Assembly (NCBI GenBank): GCA_013375355.1
Contig: JABXJV010000332.1
Location: 1 to 11,052 of the forward strand
Source of the DNA: Candidatus Helarchaeota archaeon
GTDB taxonomy: Archaea > Asgardarchaeota > Lokiarchaeia > Helarchaeales > JABXJV01
Reading direction: 5' to 3'
DNA: 11,052 bases
Shown: piece after piece, positions 1-7,653 of the stretch
Numbering within the stretch: position 1 is the first letter of the stretch
Layout of the letters: each line of letters begins with the position of its first letter
The notes under the pieces: model-generated
Database searches by the model: none
What the model was told of the DNA's origin: nothing
Seen by the model: only the letters and a program-made list of their open reading frames with translations
Position numbers and translations under genes: made by a program

Positions 1-839
1 ATTACACCTAATATGATTTTTAAATTCTTTTCTGATAATTTTTGGGCCTTTATAGAGCTAAATAAGGAGCCCATAACTGCAAAAGACCCAATTATTAATA
101 CTAAATTAAAATCTACATATATATTTGTACGTATTGAAATTAAAGTATCCCAAGAAAATGAAATAGTCGTAGGAAATAAAGCTGGAGCAATGAGAGAATA
201 AAATATAGAAGGACCAAGGGCAGTTAATGTCATAAATAAGATTCCTGTACCTACCGCTTTATGTATTTCATATCGAAAAAAAATCATTAAAATGACTGTC
301 ATTAAGAAACCTCCTGGTCCTGCAAAAAAACCTCCATTCAATCCCCCTATACATGCAAAAAAACCTACAATAATTAATTTCATATGATTAGGAAGATTAT
401 CGATCCTTTCCATAACCTTTTCAGATACACGTGGTTTATCTACATCTCTAGATTTTGTTGCATTTCTAATTAAAGAAATACCAACAGCAATCTGGAATAG
501 GGCAAATAAAATTGGAAAAACATTAGAACTAGCAAAAATCACTGTAAATGCAAGAAAACTTCCTATAAAAGAAATCCCAAATGCAATTCCTCCCAATATT
601 AAACCAAGTTTTAAATCCAATTCATTATCCTTTCTATGTATTAAATATATAGCAATCGCTATAGCTGCACATAGAAAATCAACAACTATGCTTGTGCCCA
701 TTGCTTTTAACATCGTGAAGCCAAAAAAGGAAAATAAAAAGGGAATGATGACAACAGAGCCACTCTGCCCCATTAGACCAATGTCAATTCCAATAATAAT
801 ACTAAAACAAATTAGTAAAATGAGAAGATAAATATCCAT
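1..839 (-). CDS. TauE/SafE-family membrane permease, C-terminus cut by window edge
   Basis: Translating the minus strand from ATG at 839 gives 279 uninterrupted codons that run off the left edge, so the stop lies outside. The protein is mostly hydrophobic helices, about eight in the visible part. It shows the internal duplication typical of the TauE/SafE (DUF81) family: a Gly-rich first helix in each half (GLMGQSG near residues 21-27; GGLNGGFFAGPGG near 165-177), each followed by a KAxGTS/G motif (residues 45-50 and 194-199). A GSFxxMGSxxSS stretch followed by a LSEKNLKIILGV-type ending (251-279) is also family-like, so only a short tail is missing. Family members move small organic or inorganic anions, often sulfur compounds, across the cytoplasmic membrane; the substrate here cannot be read from sequence. 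No Shine-Dalgarno is seen before the ATG. It lies 118 bp downstream of the SDR gene on the same strand, and a possible terminator between them argues against a firm operon. Confidence 0.88.
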   Translation of the reverse strand, partial: MDIYLLILLICFSIIIGIDIGLMGQSGSVVIIPFLFSFFGFTMLKAMGTSIVVDFLCAAIAIAIYLIHRKDNELDLKLGLILGGIAFGISFIGSFLAFTVIFASSNVFPILFALFQIAVGISLIRNATKSRDVDKPRVSEKVMERIDNLPNHMKLIIVGFFACIGGLNGGFFAGPGGFLMTVILMIFFRYEIHKAVGTGILFMTLTALGPSIFYSLIAPALFPTTISFSWDTLISIRTNIYVDFNLVLIIGSFAVMGSLFSSIKAQKLSEKNLKIILGV

Positions 840-876
840 GAACTAAAAGATTATCAATAAGCTATTTTAATTTTGG

Positions 877-886
877 TATAAATAAA
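877..886 (-). promoter_or_regulatory. Possible TATA box for the TauE/SafE gene
   Basis: The minus strand reads TTTATTTATA here, about 38-47 bases before the ATG at 839. An archaeal start point about 25 bases downstream would leave a short leader. The surrounding DNA is very AT-rich, so this is weak evidence. Confidence 0.25.
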
Positions 887-933
887 AACAAAGCAATTGA
901 ATGAAAACAGGAGTTTTTTAATAATAGAAATTT

Positions 934-940
934 AAAAAAA
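934..940 (-). terminator. Possible T-tract terminator after the SDR gene
   Basis: Seven consecutive T residues on the minus strand begin 18 bases after the SDR stop codon. Oligo-T runs without a strong hairpin are the usual intrinsic termination signal in archaea. A single run in AT-rich DNA is only suggestive. Confidence 0.35.
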
Positions 941-957
941 GAGGATAGAAAATATTT

Positions 958-1728
958 TTACATCATTCTTCCGCCAGCAACTAACAAGACTTCTCCAGTT
1001 ATATAGGATGCTCGGTCAGATGAGAAGAACAACACTGCATTTGCAATATCTTGTGTAAGTGCAAAATGTGGTCCAATATCTTCACGCCTTTTTAATAGAA
1101 TTGAATCAATCATGGGCTTACTAGCTTTTTCATTCTTAATGAAAGCATCGGTTAAAGGAGTATGCACAAGTCCTGGACCAATAATATTTGCAGTAATTCC
1201 TAAGTAACCTAATTCATAAGCTAAGGTTTTTACTAAGCCGACCATGGCTGCTTTTGCTGAAGCGTAATTTGATTGTCCTCGTGTGCCCCTAAGAGCTGTT
1301 GAAGCAATGAAAACTATTCTTCCATATTTGGCTGCTTTCATATGTGGAATGATTTCATGAGCTAGCCACCAATGTCCCTTTAAATGAACATTTAATACTT
1401 CATCCCATTGTTCTACAGTCATTTTATGAACCATCGAATCTTGTAAGACTCCCGCACAAGCGACAAAAATATCAATTTTACCAAATTTATCTAAGGTTGC
1501 CTTTACTGCAGCTGAAGCTTCGTCTAATTTTCTAACATCACAAGGAGGTGCTATTGCCTCTACTCCTAATTTTTTACATTCTTCAGCAACTTCTTTTGCC
1601 TTTTCATATTGCTTATCTGCGATTACAACATTTGCTCCTTCTTCTGCAAATTGGAGGCAACATTGTCTTCCAATTCCAGATGCGCCACCTGTTACAAATG
1701 CAACTTTTCCTTTTAAAAACAAATCCAT
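958..1728 (-). CDS. Short-chain dehydrogenase/reductase (SDR), FabG-like classical type
   Basis: The 256-residue protein has the normal length of a classical SDR and a complete active site. The cofactor loop TGGASGIG is at residues 13-20. An acidic residue closes strand beta-2 (IADK, Asp38), which usually means NAD(H) rather than NADP(H). Catalytic Asn113 (NVHLKG), Ser143, Tyr155 and Lys159 (YASAK) are all present, followed by the IIGPG turn after beta-6. The NNAG motif is altered to ACAG at 90-93. It should be a soluble cytoplasmic oxidoreductase acting on an alcohol/carbonyl substrate; 3-oxoacyl thioester reduction or a 3-hydroxyacyl dehydrogenase role is possible, but substrate cannot be assigned. 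The ATG at 1728 is supported by a GGTGA ribosome binding site six bases upstream. It is transcribed divergently from the chaperonin gene. Confidence 0.93.
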   Translation of the reverse strand: MDLFLKGKVAFVTGGASGIGRQCCLQFAEEGANVVIADKQYEKAKEVAEECKKLGVEAIAPPCDVRKLDEASAAVKATLDKFGKIDIFVACAGVLQDSMVHKMTVEQWDEVLNVHLKGHWWLAHEIIPHMKAAKYGRIVFIASTALRGTRGQSNYASAKAAMVGLVKTLAYELGYLGITANIIGPGLVHTPLTDAFIKNEKASKPMIDSILLKRREDIGPHFALTQDIANAVLFFSSDRASYITGEVLLVAGGRMM

Positions 1729-1734
1729 AACTTT

Positions 1735-1741
1735 TCACCTT
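1735..1741 (-). promoter_or_regulatory. Ribosome binding site of the SDR gene
   Basis: The minus strand reads AAGGTGA, matching the archaeal anti-Shine-Dalgarno (GGAGGTGATC), with six bases between it and the ATG at 1728. It fixes the SDR start. Confidence 0.75.
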
Positions 1742-1773
1742 TTAATATTCTCTTTATCAAATACTTTTTTCTT

Positions 1774-1783
1774 AATTATAAAT
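1774..1783 (-). promoter_or_regulatory. Possible TATA box for the SDR gene
   Basis: The minus strand reads ATTTATAATT about 50 bases before the ATG. A start site about 25 bases downstream would give a leader long enough to contain the GGTGA site at 1735-1741. It sits in the 167-bp divergent region shared with the chaperonin gene. Confidence 0.4.
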
Positions 1784-1895
1784 AGGAATTCGTTATTAGA
1801 ATCCATTAGAGATTAATTATTATTTTTTAAGTTATTTTATTAATTTTGTGAAAAATTGAATAATAATGATATTTTAAATAAATTGGTATTTGGAA

Positions 1896-3503
1896 ATGGA
1901 AAAACAGCGAATTTTCAAGGATTCAATAATTCAGTACGATAAAGATGCTCAAAATAACGTTATTAATGCAATTCTTGCTGTAACTGAACTTGTAAAATCA
2001 TCCCTTGGACCCTTTGGAATGCGAAAAATGATCATCGAAAAATATGGTACCGTGATTATCTCAAATGATGGGTTGACAATTTTGAAAAATCTCGATATTT
2101 CTCATCCAGCGACCGATTCTGTTATTCAACTAGGGAAATCATTTGTAAATCACGTAGGAGATGGGTTAAAGACAACTCTAATTATTATTGGTGAACTCCT
2201 AAAGCGAGGATTAAATTTAATTCAAAAAAATATACACCCCCGACAAATAATTTCTGGATATAATCAAGCTCTAGAAAGATCTATTAAGAAATTAAAGACT
2301 ATAACCATTCCAATTGATAGAGATAATAAAGATCTATTAAAAAAAATTGCTACGAATGCGTTGAATGGAAAGTTTTCAGATAAAGTAATTGAACATTTAT
2401 CCGTTATTGCAGTCCAAGCAATTCAAAACATTATTGTTGAAAAATCTAATTATATTGAAATTAGTATCGATGATAATATTCAATTTGAAAAAGTGGATGG
2501 TGGAGGAATATTAGATTCACAAATAATGAAAGGGGTATTAATATCTAAGGAAATATTAAATCCAAAAATGCCAAAATTTGTAAAAAATGCTAAAATTGCT
2601 TTAATAAATGAGAAATTATATTTTGAAAAACCTACTGAAGAAGATTTAAAAGTAGAAATAAATATATTGGACCCCGAATCACTCTCAGAAATGAATTTTG
2701 CACAAAATAAATTACTTCAAAAGAAATTTATTGCGATTGCCAACTCTGGAACTAATGTGGTTATAACAGAAAAAGGAATTGATAAAATTATAATATCTAG
2801 GCTAGTCGAGCAAGGTATTTTAGGAATTCGAAGGGCAAAGCCAGAACAATTTAAAATGTTAAGCAAAGCTTGTGGAGCAAATATAATTGGTAATGTGGAA
2901 GATTTGACATCAGAAGATCTTGGTTTTGCTGAGACAGTTCAAGAAAAAATAGTTGGAAATAAAAAATTTGTATTTATAGAGGGGTGCAAAGATCCCAAAT
3001 CTATCAGTATATTGATTAGAGGGGGATCATGGTATGTATGTGAAGAAGTTGAACGCTTATTAAAAAATGCTATTCTATCTGTTGTTCAAGTTTTTAAGAA
3101 TGGATCTCAGGGAATTGTTGGTGGTGGAGGATCGATTGAGATGGAAATTGCATATACAATTAAAGAATTTGCCAAAACTATAGAAGGAAAAGAACAATTG
3201 GCAGTAAAAGAATATGGAGATGCTTTAGAAATAATCCCTAATATTTTAGCTAAAAATTTTGGATTAGACCCAATTGATACGCTTGCAGAGTTACGTTATC
3301 AACACTCTCAAGGTGAAATGTGGAAAGGAATAAACTCAAATACTCTAAAAATTGATAATACAATTAATTGTGACATTATTGAACCCTTATTTAATAAAAT
3401 TTCTGTTTTAAAATATGCCACAGAATTTGTAAATTCAATTTTAAGCATTGATGGAATTCTTTTTTCCAAAAGTGGACTTGAAAAGATTAAAGAAAACCCT
3501 TAA
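1896..3503 (+). CDS. Divergent group II chaperonin (thermosome/CCT-like) subunit with altered ATPase site
   Basis: The 535-residue protein aligns over its whole length with thermosome/CCT subunits: SLGPFGMRKM (about 36-45), NDG with Asp58, KNIHP, the GGG that opens the apical domain (202-204), the apical domain and lid insertion (about 207-360), GCKDPKSISILIRGG (363 on), GGGG at 409-412, and GLDPID near the C-terminus. These chaperonins form double rings that enclose and fold proteins in the cytoplasm using ATP. The ATP site is abnormal. The GDGTTT motif is GDGLKT (88-93; Asp89 kept, two Thr replaced by Leu91 and Lys92). The hydrolytic Asp expected in the E-R-x-x-x-D helix (GroEL Asp398) is Asn391. 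The Gly/Met-rich GGM tail is absent. It is probably a non-hydrolysing or slow extra subunit of a mixed ring, but that is inference. ATG at 1896 was preferred to an in-frame TTG at 1890; neither has a clear ribosome binding site. It stands alone. Confidence 0.93.
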   Translation: MEKQRIFKDSIIQYDKDAQNNVINAILAVTELVKSSLGPFGMRKMIIEKYGTVIISNDGLTILKNLDISHPATDSVIQLGKSFVNHVGDGLKTTLIIIGELLKRGLNLIQKNIHPRQIISGYNQALERSIKKLKTITIPIDRDNKDLLKKIATNALNGKFSDKVIEHLSVIAVQAIQNIIVEKSNYIEISIDDNIQFEKVDGGGILDSQIMKGVLISKEILNPKMPKFVKNAKIALINEKLYFEKPTEEDLKVEINILDPESLSEMNFAQNKLLQKKFIAIANSGTNVVITEKGIDKIIISRLVEQGILGIRRAKPEQFKMLSKACGANIIGNVEDLTSEDLGFAETVQEKIVGNKKFVFIEGCKDPKSISILIRGGSWYVCEEVERLLKNAILSVVQVFKNGSQGIVGGGGSIEMEIAYTIKEFAKTIEGKEQLAVKEYGDALEIIPNILAKNFGLDPIDTLAELRYQHSQGEMWKGINSNTLKIDNTINCDIIEPLFNKISVLKYATEFVNSILSIDGILFSKSGLEKIKENP

Positions 3504-3660
3504 TAAGTCTTTTAAAAAATAATCTTTGAAATTTGTCCTAATTTCTCTTATAATACAGAATCAATAATGCTAATTTAACTGTAAAAATTCTTTTTATTCT
3601 CACTAGAAAGGTTTATTAAATGAAATTTGAAATTTTATGAACTAATAATAAGAAATTCAT

Positions 3661-3683
3661 AACTATTTAAAATAAAAATAGTT
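3661..3683. repeat. 8-bp inverted repeat upstream of the scaffold gene
   Basis: AACTATTT at 3661-3668 is matched by its exact reverse complement AAATAGTT at 3676-3683 with a 7-base spacer. It lies about 90 bases before the ATG at 3771, in the 267-bp gap 3504-3770. It could be an operator or simply chance in AT-rich DNA. No other convincing feature is seen in that gap. Confidence 0.4.
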
Positions 3684-3754
3684 AAATACATAATAAAGTT
3701 AATTTTAAAATTGTAGATTTTTTGAAGATTAATCATTATTATTATAAAATTAAC

Positions 3755-3761
3755 GTGGTGG
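3755..3761 (+). promoter_or_regulatory. Ribosome binding site of the 960-residue protein
   Basis: TGGTGGA precedes the ATG at 3771 by nine bases. GGTG matches part of the archaeal anti-Shine-Dalgarno; the match is partial. Confidence 0.4.
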
Positions 3762-3770
3762 ACTTTAAAT

Positions 3771-6653
3771 ATGAGCGATCCTGGAGAGGAAAAACCAGAA
3801 AATGAAGAACCTGAACCTGAGACTAAAACACCTGAACCTGAAACTAAAACACCTAAAGATGAGGAACCTGAACCAGAAAAATCTGAAGAGGAAAAAAGGA
3901 AAGAACTTGAAAAACGACGTAAGGAACTTGAAGAAACAAGAAAAAATCTGGTAAAAAATGCCGAAGAACATGAATCTAATGGAAATTTTTCGGAAGCTAT
4001 CCGAATTTACACACAATTAGCCAGAATTAGTGAAGAGTTAGGAGAAAAAGACCGAGTCCGCATTTTTGAAGATAAAACTAAAGAACTTCGACAAAAAGAA
4101 ACTGTATCTATTAAAGCTGCTGAACTTGAAAAAAGAAAAGAGGAATTGGATGTTCAAAGAGATTCTCTTATGGAACAAGCTGAATTAGATATGGCACAGG
4201 GAAAATTTGATGCCGCGATAGATAAATTCAAAAAAATTGCACAAATAAGTACCGAACTTGGAGAAGCTGAGGTAGCCGATGAATATCAAACCAGAGCAAA
4301 AGAAACAACAGAAAAAAAAGCAGAGTTAACCCGTAGATTTGAATTCGAGAAAAAAGTAAAAACTCTTGAAGTCCAAAGACGTGAAATACTTCGAAGAGCA
4401 GAAGAAGCCGTGGCTAGGGAGGATTATCTCTCAGCAAGCGAACTTTATGAACAAGCTTCTGCAATGTCTAGCGTGATGGCACAAGAGGAACGTGCAGAAA
4501 TATTTTTAGAACGTTCTAAAGAAATGCGTGAAATTTATGAGGATATCCGACGGCGTGAAGAAGAAGAACGTGCTAGAGCTGAAATGGAGCGTTTACGAAT
4601 TGATCTTGAAGACCAACGTGCAAAATCTTTAACAATTGCTGAAGAAGCCTTGGAAAAAGGAAAGTTTTCAAAAGCTGCAAAGTCTTATGAAGATGCAGCT
4701 AAATTCAGCTTAGATCTCGGTGAAAAGCAAGTTGCAACTGGTTTTACTGCCCAAGCTCGTGATATTCGTGAAAAAGAACCCGAATTGAGAAAAGAATTTC
4801 GTGAAGAGAAGCGGCGGGTAAAAATAAGAAAGAAAAGAGGACATTTATTAAAGAAAGCAGATGCCTTTTTAGAAAGGGAAGAATATCTTGATGCGTCAGG
4901 TGTTTTCCTAAGATGTGCTGAACTCTCTAAAGACGCAGGAGAGACTGATAGAGCAAAAGAATTTACTTTAAGGGCTGACGAATGTAGGACAAAAGAGAAA
5001 GAAAAACGAGATGAATTGTTAGATCGTGTCGCAAAAGCATTAAGAGCAGTAATTACACTACGTTTAATGGAACCAGAGATTGCTTCCGAAGTTTTTAGTT
5101 GGGAAGAGTTAACTGCTGTAGTTAAAGTCTGGGATATTGGAAGTTGTACTATTACTTTCAAAGAAGGCGAAGCAACTATAACGCGTGGTGAAGCTGCTAA
5201 GAGTAATATGAAGATTGAAGGAACGAGTGAAAATCTAATGAAATTTTCCTCTGGAAGATTCAATCATGCGACATGGGCAAAATATATGGGCAAGGTTAGA
5301 ACTAAAGGAGCTAAAAATAGTGTCAACAAAATCGAGAAGATTCTTAAATTACCACCTCTTGAGCGTGATTTAGAAAAGGTTTACAACTACACTGCACTTT
5401 TTCTAGCAGGTGGAGTAATTGCCTTATTATTAATTGTATTTTTGGTTTTAAACCCTTTTAGGACTACAGGGTTATTTGAATGGATCAAGGGTTTTATGAA
5501 TACTGTTCGTGCTGGCACAACGATAGACAACATCGAGACTTTATTATTATTTAGCGAATTATCTGATAAAGAACAAGCACTATTCTTATGGAATACTTTT
5601 ATAAATAAAAATGATTTAGTGGGCATTTTATATAGTGTTATAAACCTTTTATCTGCTCCAGTTATACTATTGGTTATTTATTTACCTGGAGCCATGCTAA
5701 CTGCGATTCTAATTCCATACTATGGTTTCAAACGTATAAGATTTGAAGGTGTAAAGAAAAGAAAAACCAAAGAAAGGAAAAGAATAGTCCGGAGGGCTAT
5801 AGTTACTCATGCTGAAAAAGCTTATAAAAGCGGTCGATTCACAGAAGCTTCACGCCTTTGGCAAAAAGCTGCACTGATAAGTGTTGAGCTGGCAGATGAA
5901 GACCGAGCAGCTGAGTATGCAGTTCGTGCACATGCGTTAAAAGGCAAAACTGCCGAGTTGAAAAAGAAACTTAAAATAGAGCATCGTAAAGATTTAGAGG
6001 AGAAAATGAGAAAAGAAATGGCCTCCCGCAGGTCTACTTTAGAAGCAGAGAGGAAAAAAATCTTGGATGAAGCTGCACTAGCTGAAGACGATGGACGTCT
6101 TCTTGATGCATCACGACATTATAAATTAGCAAGCCAATTATCTCTAGAAATTGGTGAAAAAGAGAAAGCGAGAGATTTTTCCAACAAGGCAAAAGAAGCA
6201 AAAAGACGCGAAGCAGATCTAAGAAAGCGATCTAAAATTGAAAAACAGCGTATTGTAGCTGCTGATAGAATTGAAAAATTCAACGCACAATTGAAGGAAG
6301 CTCTAGAAATAGCAGAAGTTGCTAAAGGTGAAGAAAGATGGGATGATGGTAGCAAATATTATAATATTGCTGCTAAATACGCGAAGGAAATGGGAGAAAT
6401 CGATAGGAGTAAAGCCTTCAAAGCTGAAGCAGATAAGTTAGCCAAAAAAGCCGAACTCGAAGGTAAAAGAGCAAGTCTAGAAGAAGCTCGCAGAAAAGCA
6501 ATTATTGATGCCGAAGCGGCTTCCGCAGACGGAAATTATCAAGTAGCTGCGAGACATTATGAAGAGGCTTCCAAATTATCAATGGAATTAGGCGAAAAAG
6601 AAATCGCTGAAGGATTTAAAGCTACAGCTGCAGAATTAAGGAAAAGAAAGTAA
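3771..6653 (+). CDS. Coiled-coil/TPR-like repeat membrane protein with embedded SCP2-like domain
   Basis: The 960-residue protein begins with an acidic Pro/Glu-rich tail (1-45). Nine copies of a 54-residue helical unit follow, starting at residues 57, 130, 203, 283, 356, then 674, 761, 841 and 907. Each has a TPR-like hairpin (A...G-x-F/Y-x-x-A...Y-x-x-A) and an ELGE turn into a charged helix. The two arrays flank a globular region at about 419-536 resembling an SCP2 sterol-carrier fold (MKIEGTSENLMKFSSGR at 480-496, then KVRTKG), a transmembrane helix (541-560), a roughly 55-residue loop, and a long hydrophobic stretch (616-652) ending in a strongly basic segment (654-675). The positive-inside rule places both arrays in the cytoplasm. 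There is no signal peptide. A membrane-anchored scaffold, perhaps lipid-binding, is plausible; no function is known to me. It is monocistronic, with a terminator behind it. Confidence 0.9.
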   Translation: MSDPGEEKPENEEPEPETKTPEPETKTPKDEEPEPEKSEEEKRKELEKRRKELEETRKNLVKNAEEHESNGNFSEAIRIYTQLARISEELGEKDRVRIFEDKTKELRQKETVSIKAAELEKRKEELDVQRDSLMEQAELDMAQGKFDAAIDKFKKIAQISTELGEAEVADEYQTRAKETTEKKAELTRRFEFEKKVKTLEVQRREILRRAEEAVAREDYLSASELYEQASAMSSVMAQEERAEIFLERSKEMREIYEDIRRREEEERARAEMERLRIDLEDQRAKSLTIAEEALEKGKFSKAAKSYEDAAKFSLDLGEKQVATGFTAQARDIREKEPELRKEFREEKRRVKIRKKRGHLLKKADAFLEREEYLDASGVFLRCAELSKDAGETDRAKEFTLRADECRTKEKEKRDELLDRVAKALRAVITLRLMEPEIASEVFSWEELTAVVKVWDIGSCTITFKEGEATITRGEAAKSNMKIEGTSENLMKFSSGRFNHATWAKYMGKVRTKGAKNSVNKIEKILKLPPLERDLEKVYNYTALFLAGGVIALLLIVFLVLNPFRTTGLFEWIKGFMNTVRAGTTIDNIETLLLFSELSDKEQALFLWNTFINKNDLVGILYSVINLLSAPVILLVIYLPGAMLTAILIPYYGFKRIRFEGVKKRKTKERKRIVRRAIVTHAEKAYKSGRFTEASRLWQKAALISVELADEDRAAEYAVRAHALKGKTAELKKKLKIEHRKDLEEKMRKEMASRRSTLEAERKKILDEAALAEDDGRLLDASRHYKLASQLSLEIGEKEKARDFSNKAKEAKRREADLRKRSKIEKQRIVAADRIEKFNAQLKEALEIAEVAKGEERWDDGSKYYNIAAKYAKEMGEIDRSKAFKAEADKLAKKAELEGKRASLEEARRKAIIDAEAASADGNYQVAARHYEEASKLSMELGEKEIAEGFKATAAELRKRK
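3810..3851 (+). repeat. Two tandem 21-bp units coding PEPETKT
   Basis: Two adjacent 21-base copies, differing at one position, encode PEPETKT twice (residues 14-27) inside the disordered acidic N-terminus of the scaffold protein. The near identity at DNA level suggests a recent slippage duplication. Confidence 0.8.
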
Positions 6654-6681
6654 AAATCTATATAATATTGACCTCAAATTC

Positions 6682-6701
6682 TTTTTTTATAGTCTTTTTT
6701 T
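6682..6701 (+). terminator. Double T-tract terminator after the scaffold gene
   Basis: Two runs of seven T (6682-6688 and 6695-6701) lie 29-48 bases after the stop codon at 6653. This is the typical archaeal intrinsic terminator pattern, and it separates the scaffold gene from the COG1058/GPN pair. Confidence 0.55.
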
Positions 6702-6783
6702 ATTAGACTCCACTACACATTATTTTATTATTATTTGTAGAATATTACTTTGAAAGTTATCATAGAAAGTAGGTTCGCGAAGA

Positions 6784-7653
6784 TTGAAAAGAACTAATTT
6801 TGAATTAATTTTTACAGGTAATGAATTAATAAATGGAAAAATATTAAACACTAATTCAAAATGGTTAGCAAAACGAATTACAAAATTAGGGGGTAAAATT
6901 ACAAGGATTATTGTAGTTCCAGATGAATTAAAAATAATCTCTGAAACTATTAAAGAGTCATTAACTCGAAAACCAGATTTTATTATTACTTCAGGGGGTT
7001 TAGGATCTACATTCGATGATATGACATATCAAGCGGTATCCGATGCATTAGGCATTCCTTTAAAACTAAATTCTGAAGCATTAAAATATATTGAAGAAAA
7101 ATATGATTTTGCTCAAAAAGCAGGCATAATAAAAGATGGTAGCTTAAATAAATATAGAAAAAAAATGGCATTCGTCCCAGAAAACTCAACAATTTTATAC
7201 AATCCAGTTGGGGCAGCGCCTGGTGCTTTAATTGAAAACAAAGATACCCAAATTATCTGTCTACCTGGCGTACCGGCCGAATTAAAAAGTATTTTTCGAA
7301 AAAAAGTAACTAAATTAATCCAAAAGAAAATTGGAGATGTAAATTTTGTGGAAAATAGTGTTTTTTCGACTGGATTTATTGAATCCGAAATTACTCATGT
7401 GGTAGATAAGGTTATGAATGAAATTAATACAGAACTGGAAGCTAATTCACAGGTTTCACTTACTACTAAATCGCCACAAATTTGGATTAAAACTTTAGTT
7501 AAAGCACCTTATAAAAAAATAATAATTGAGTTTCATGTGTCTTGTCTAGGGCCCCCTGAAATTGCTACTAAAAATGTAGAACAAGCAATAGAGCTACTAA
7601 GGAAATATATTGAAAAAGAAGGTGGAATGTGTTATATGGAGGATGAAATTTGA
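6784..7653 (+). CDS. COG1058 / CinA N-terminal (molybdopterin-binding-fold) protein
   Basis: The 289-residue protein has the single-domain form seen in archaea; the C-terminal NMN amidohydrolase domain of bacterial CinA is absent. Landmarks are TGNELINGKILNTNS near the N-terminus (11-25; the GNE form is common in archaea), TSGGLGSTFDD (69-79), the PVGAAPGALIE stretch, and LPGVPAEL (160-167). The fold is the MoCF/MogA-like nucleotide-binding domain. Bacterial members of this domain have been reported to hydrolyse ADP-ribose and related pyridine nucleotide products, so nucleotide repair or salvage is the likely area, but activity here is unproven. The start is TTG at 6784 with only a weak AGG upstream; no in-frame ATG fits the conserved beginning. 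Its stop overlaps the start of the GPN GTPase gene, so the two are surely co-translated. Confidence 0.9.
   Translation: MKRTNFELIFTGNELINGKILNTNSKWLAKRITKLGGKITRIIVVPDELKIISETIKESLTRKPDFIITSGGLGSTFDDMTYQAVSDALGIPLKLNSEALKYIEEKYDFAQKAGIIKDGSLNKYRKKMAFVPENSTILYNPVGAAPGALIENKDTQIICLPGVPAELKSIFRKKVTKLIQKKIGDVNFVENSVFSTGFIESEITHVVDKVMNEINTELEANSQVSLTTKSPQIWIKTLVKAPYKKIIIEFHVSCLGPPEIATKNVEQAIELLRKYIEKEGGMCYMEDEI
7638..7642 (+). promoter_or_regulatory. Shine-Dalgarno inside the COG1058 gene for the GPN GTPase
   Basis: GGAGG lies seven bases before the TTG at 7650, within the last codons of the upstream gene. It decides the TTG start and indicates translational coupling, since stop TGA (7651-7653) overlaps start TTG (7650-7652). 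Confidence 0.8.

Noticed and set aside
13..201. 62-codon plus-strand frame at the left edge
   Set aside because: It overlaps the TauE/SafE gene on the other strand, which has clear family motifs over the same bases.
1548..1730. Leu-rich plus-strand frame over the SDR N-terminus
   Set aside because: The low-complexity Leu/Gln composition comes from antisense reading of the SDR gene, which has a full active site.
1896..3503. Chaperonin as a decaying pseudogene
   Set aside because: The frame is open over the full expected length and apical and equatorial motifs outside the catalytic residues are well kept, so an altered function fits better than decay.
3765..4016. 83-codon Phe/Arg-rich minus-strand frame
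   Set aside because: It is the antisense shadow of the Glu/Lys/Pro-rich N-terminus of the scaffold gene (GAA/AAA read backwards gives TTC/TTT).
4685..5263. 192-codon open frame on the minus strand, Ser/Leu/Phe-rich
   Set aside because: It lies wholly inside the 960-residue gene on the opposite strand. Its Ser/Phe/Leu richness is what antisense reading of Glu/Lys/Arg/Ala codons gives, and no domain is recognisable.
5387..5626. Minus-strand frames at 5387-5626, 6119-6355, 7007-7192 and 10169-10375
   Set aside because: All lie within well-supported genes on the plus strand and show no recognisable protein features.
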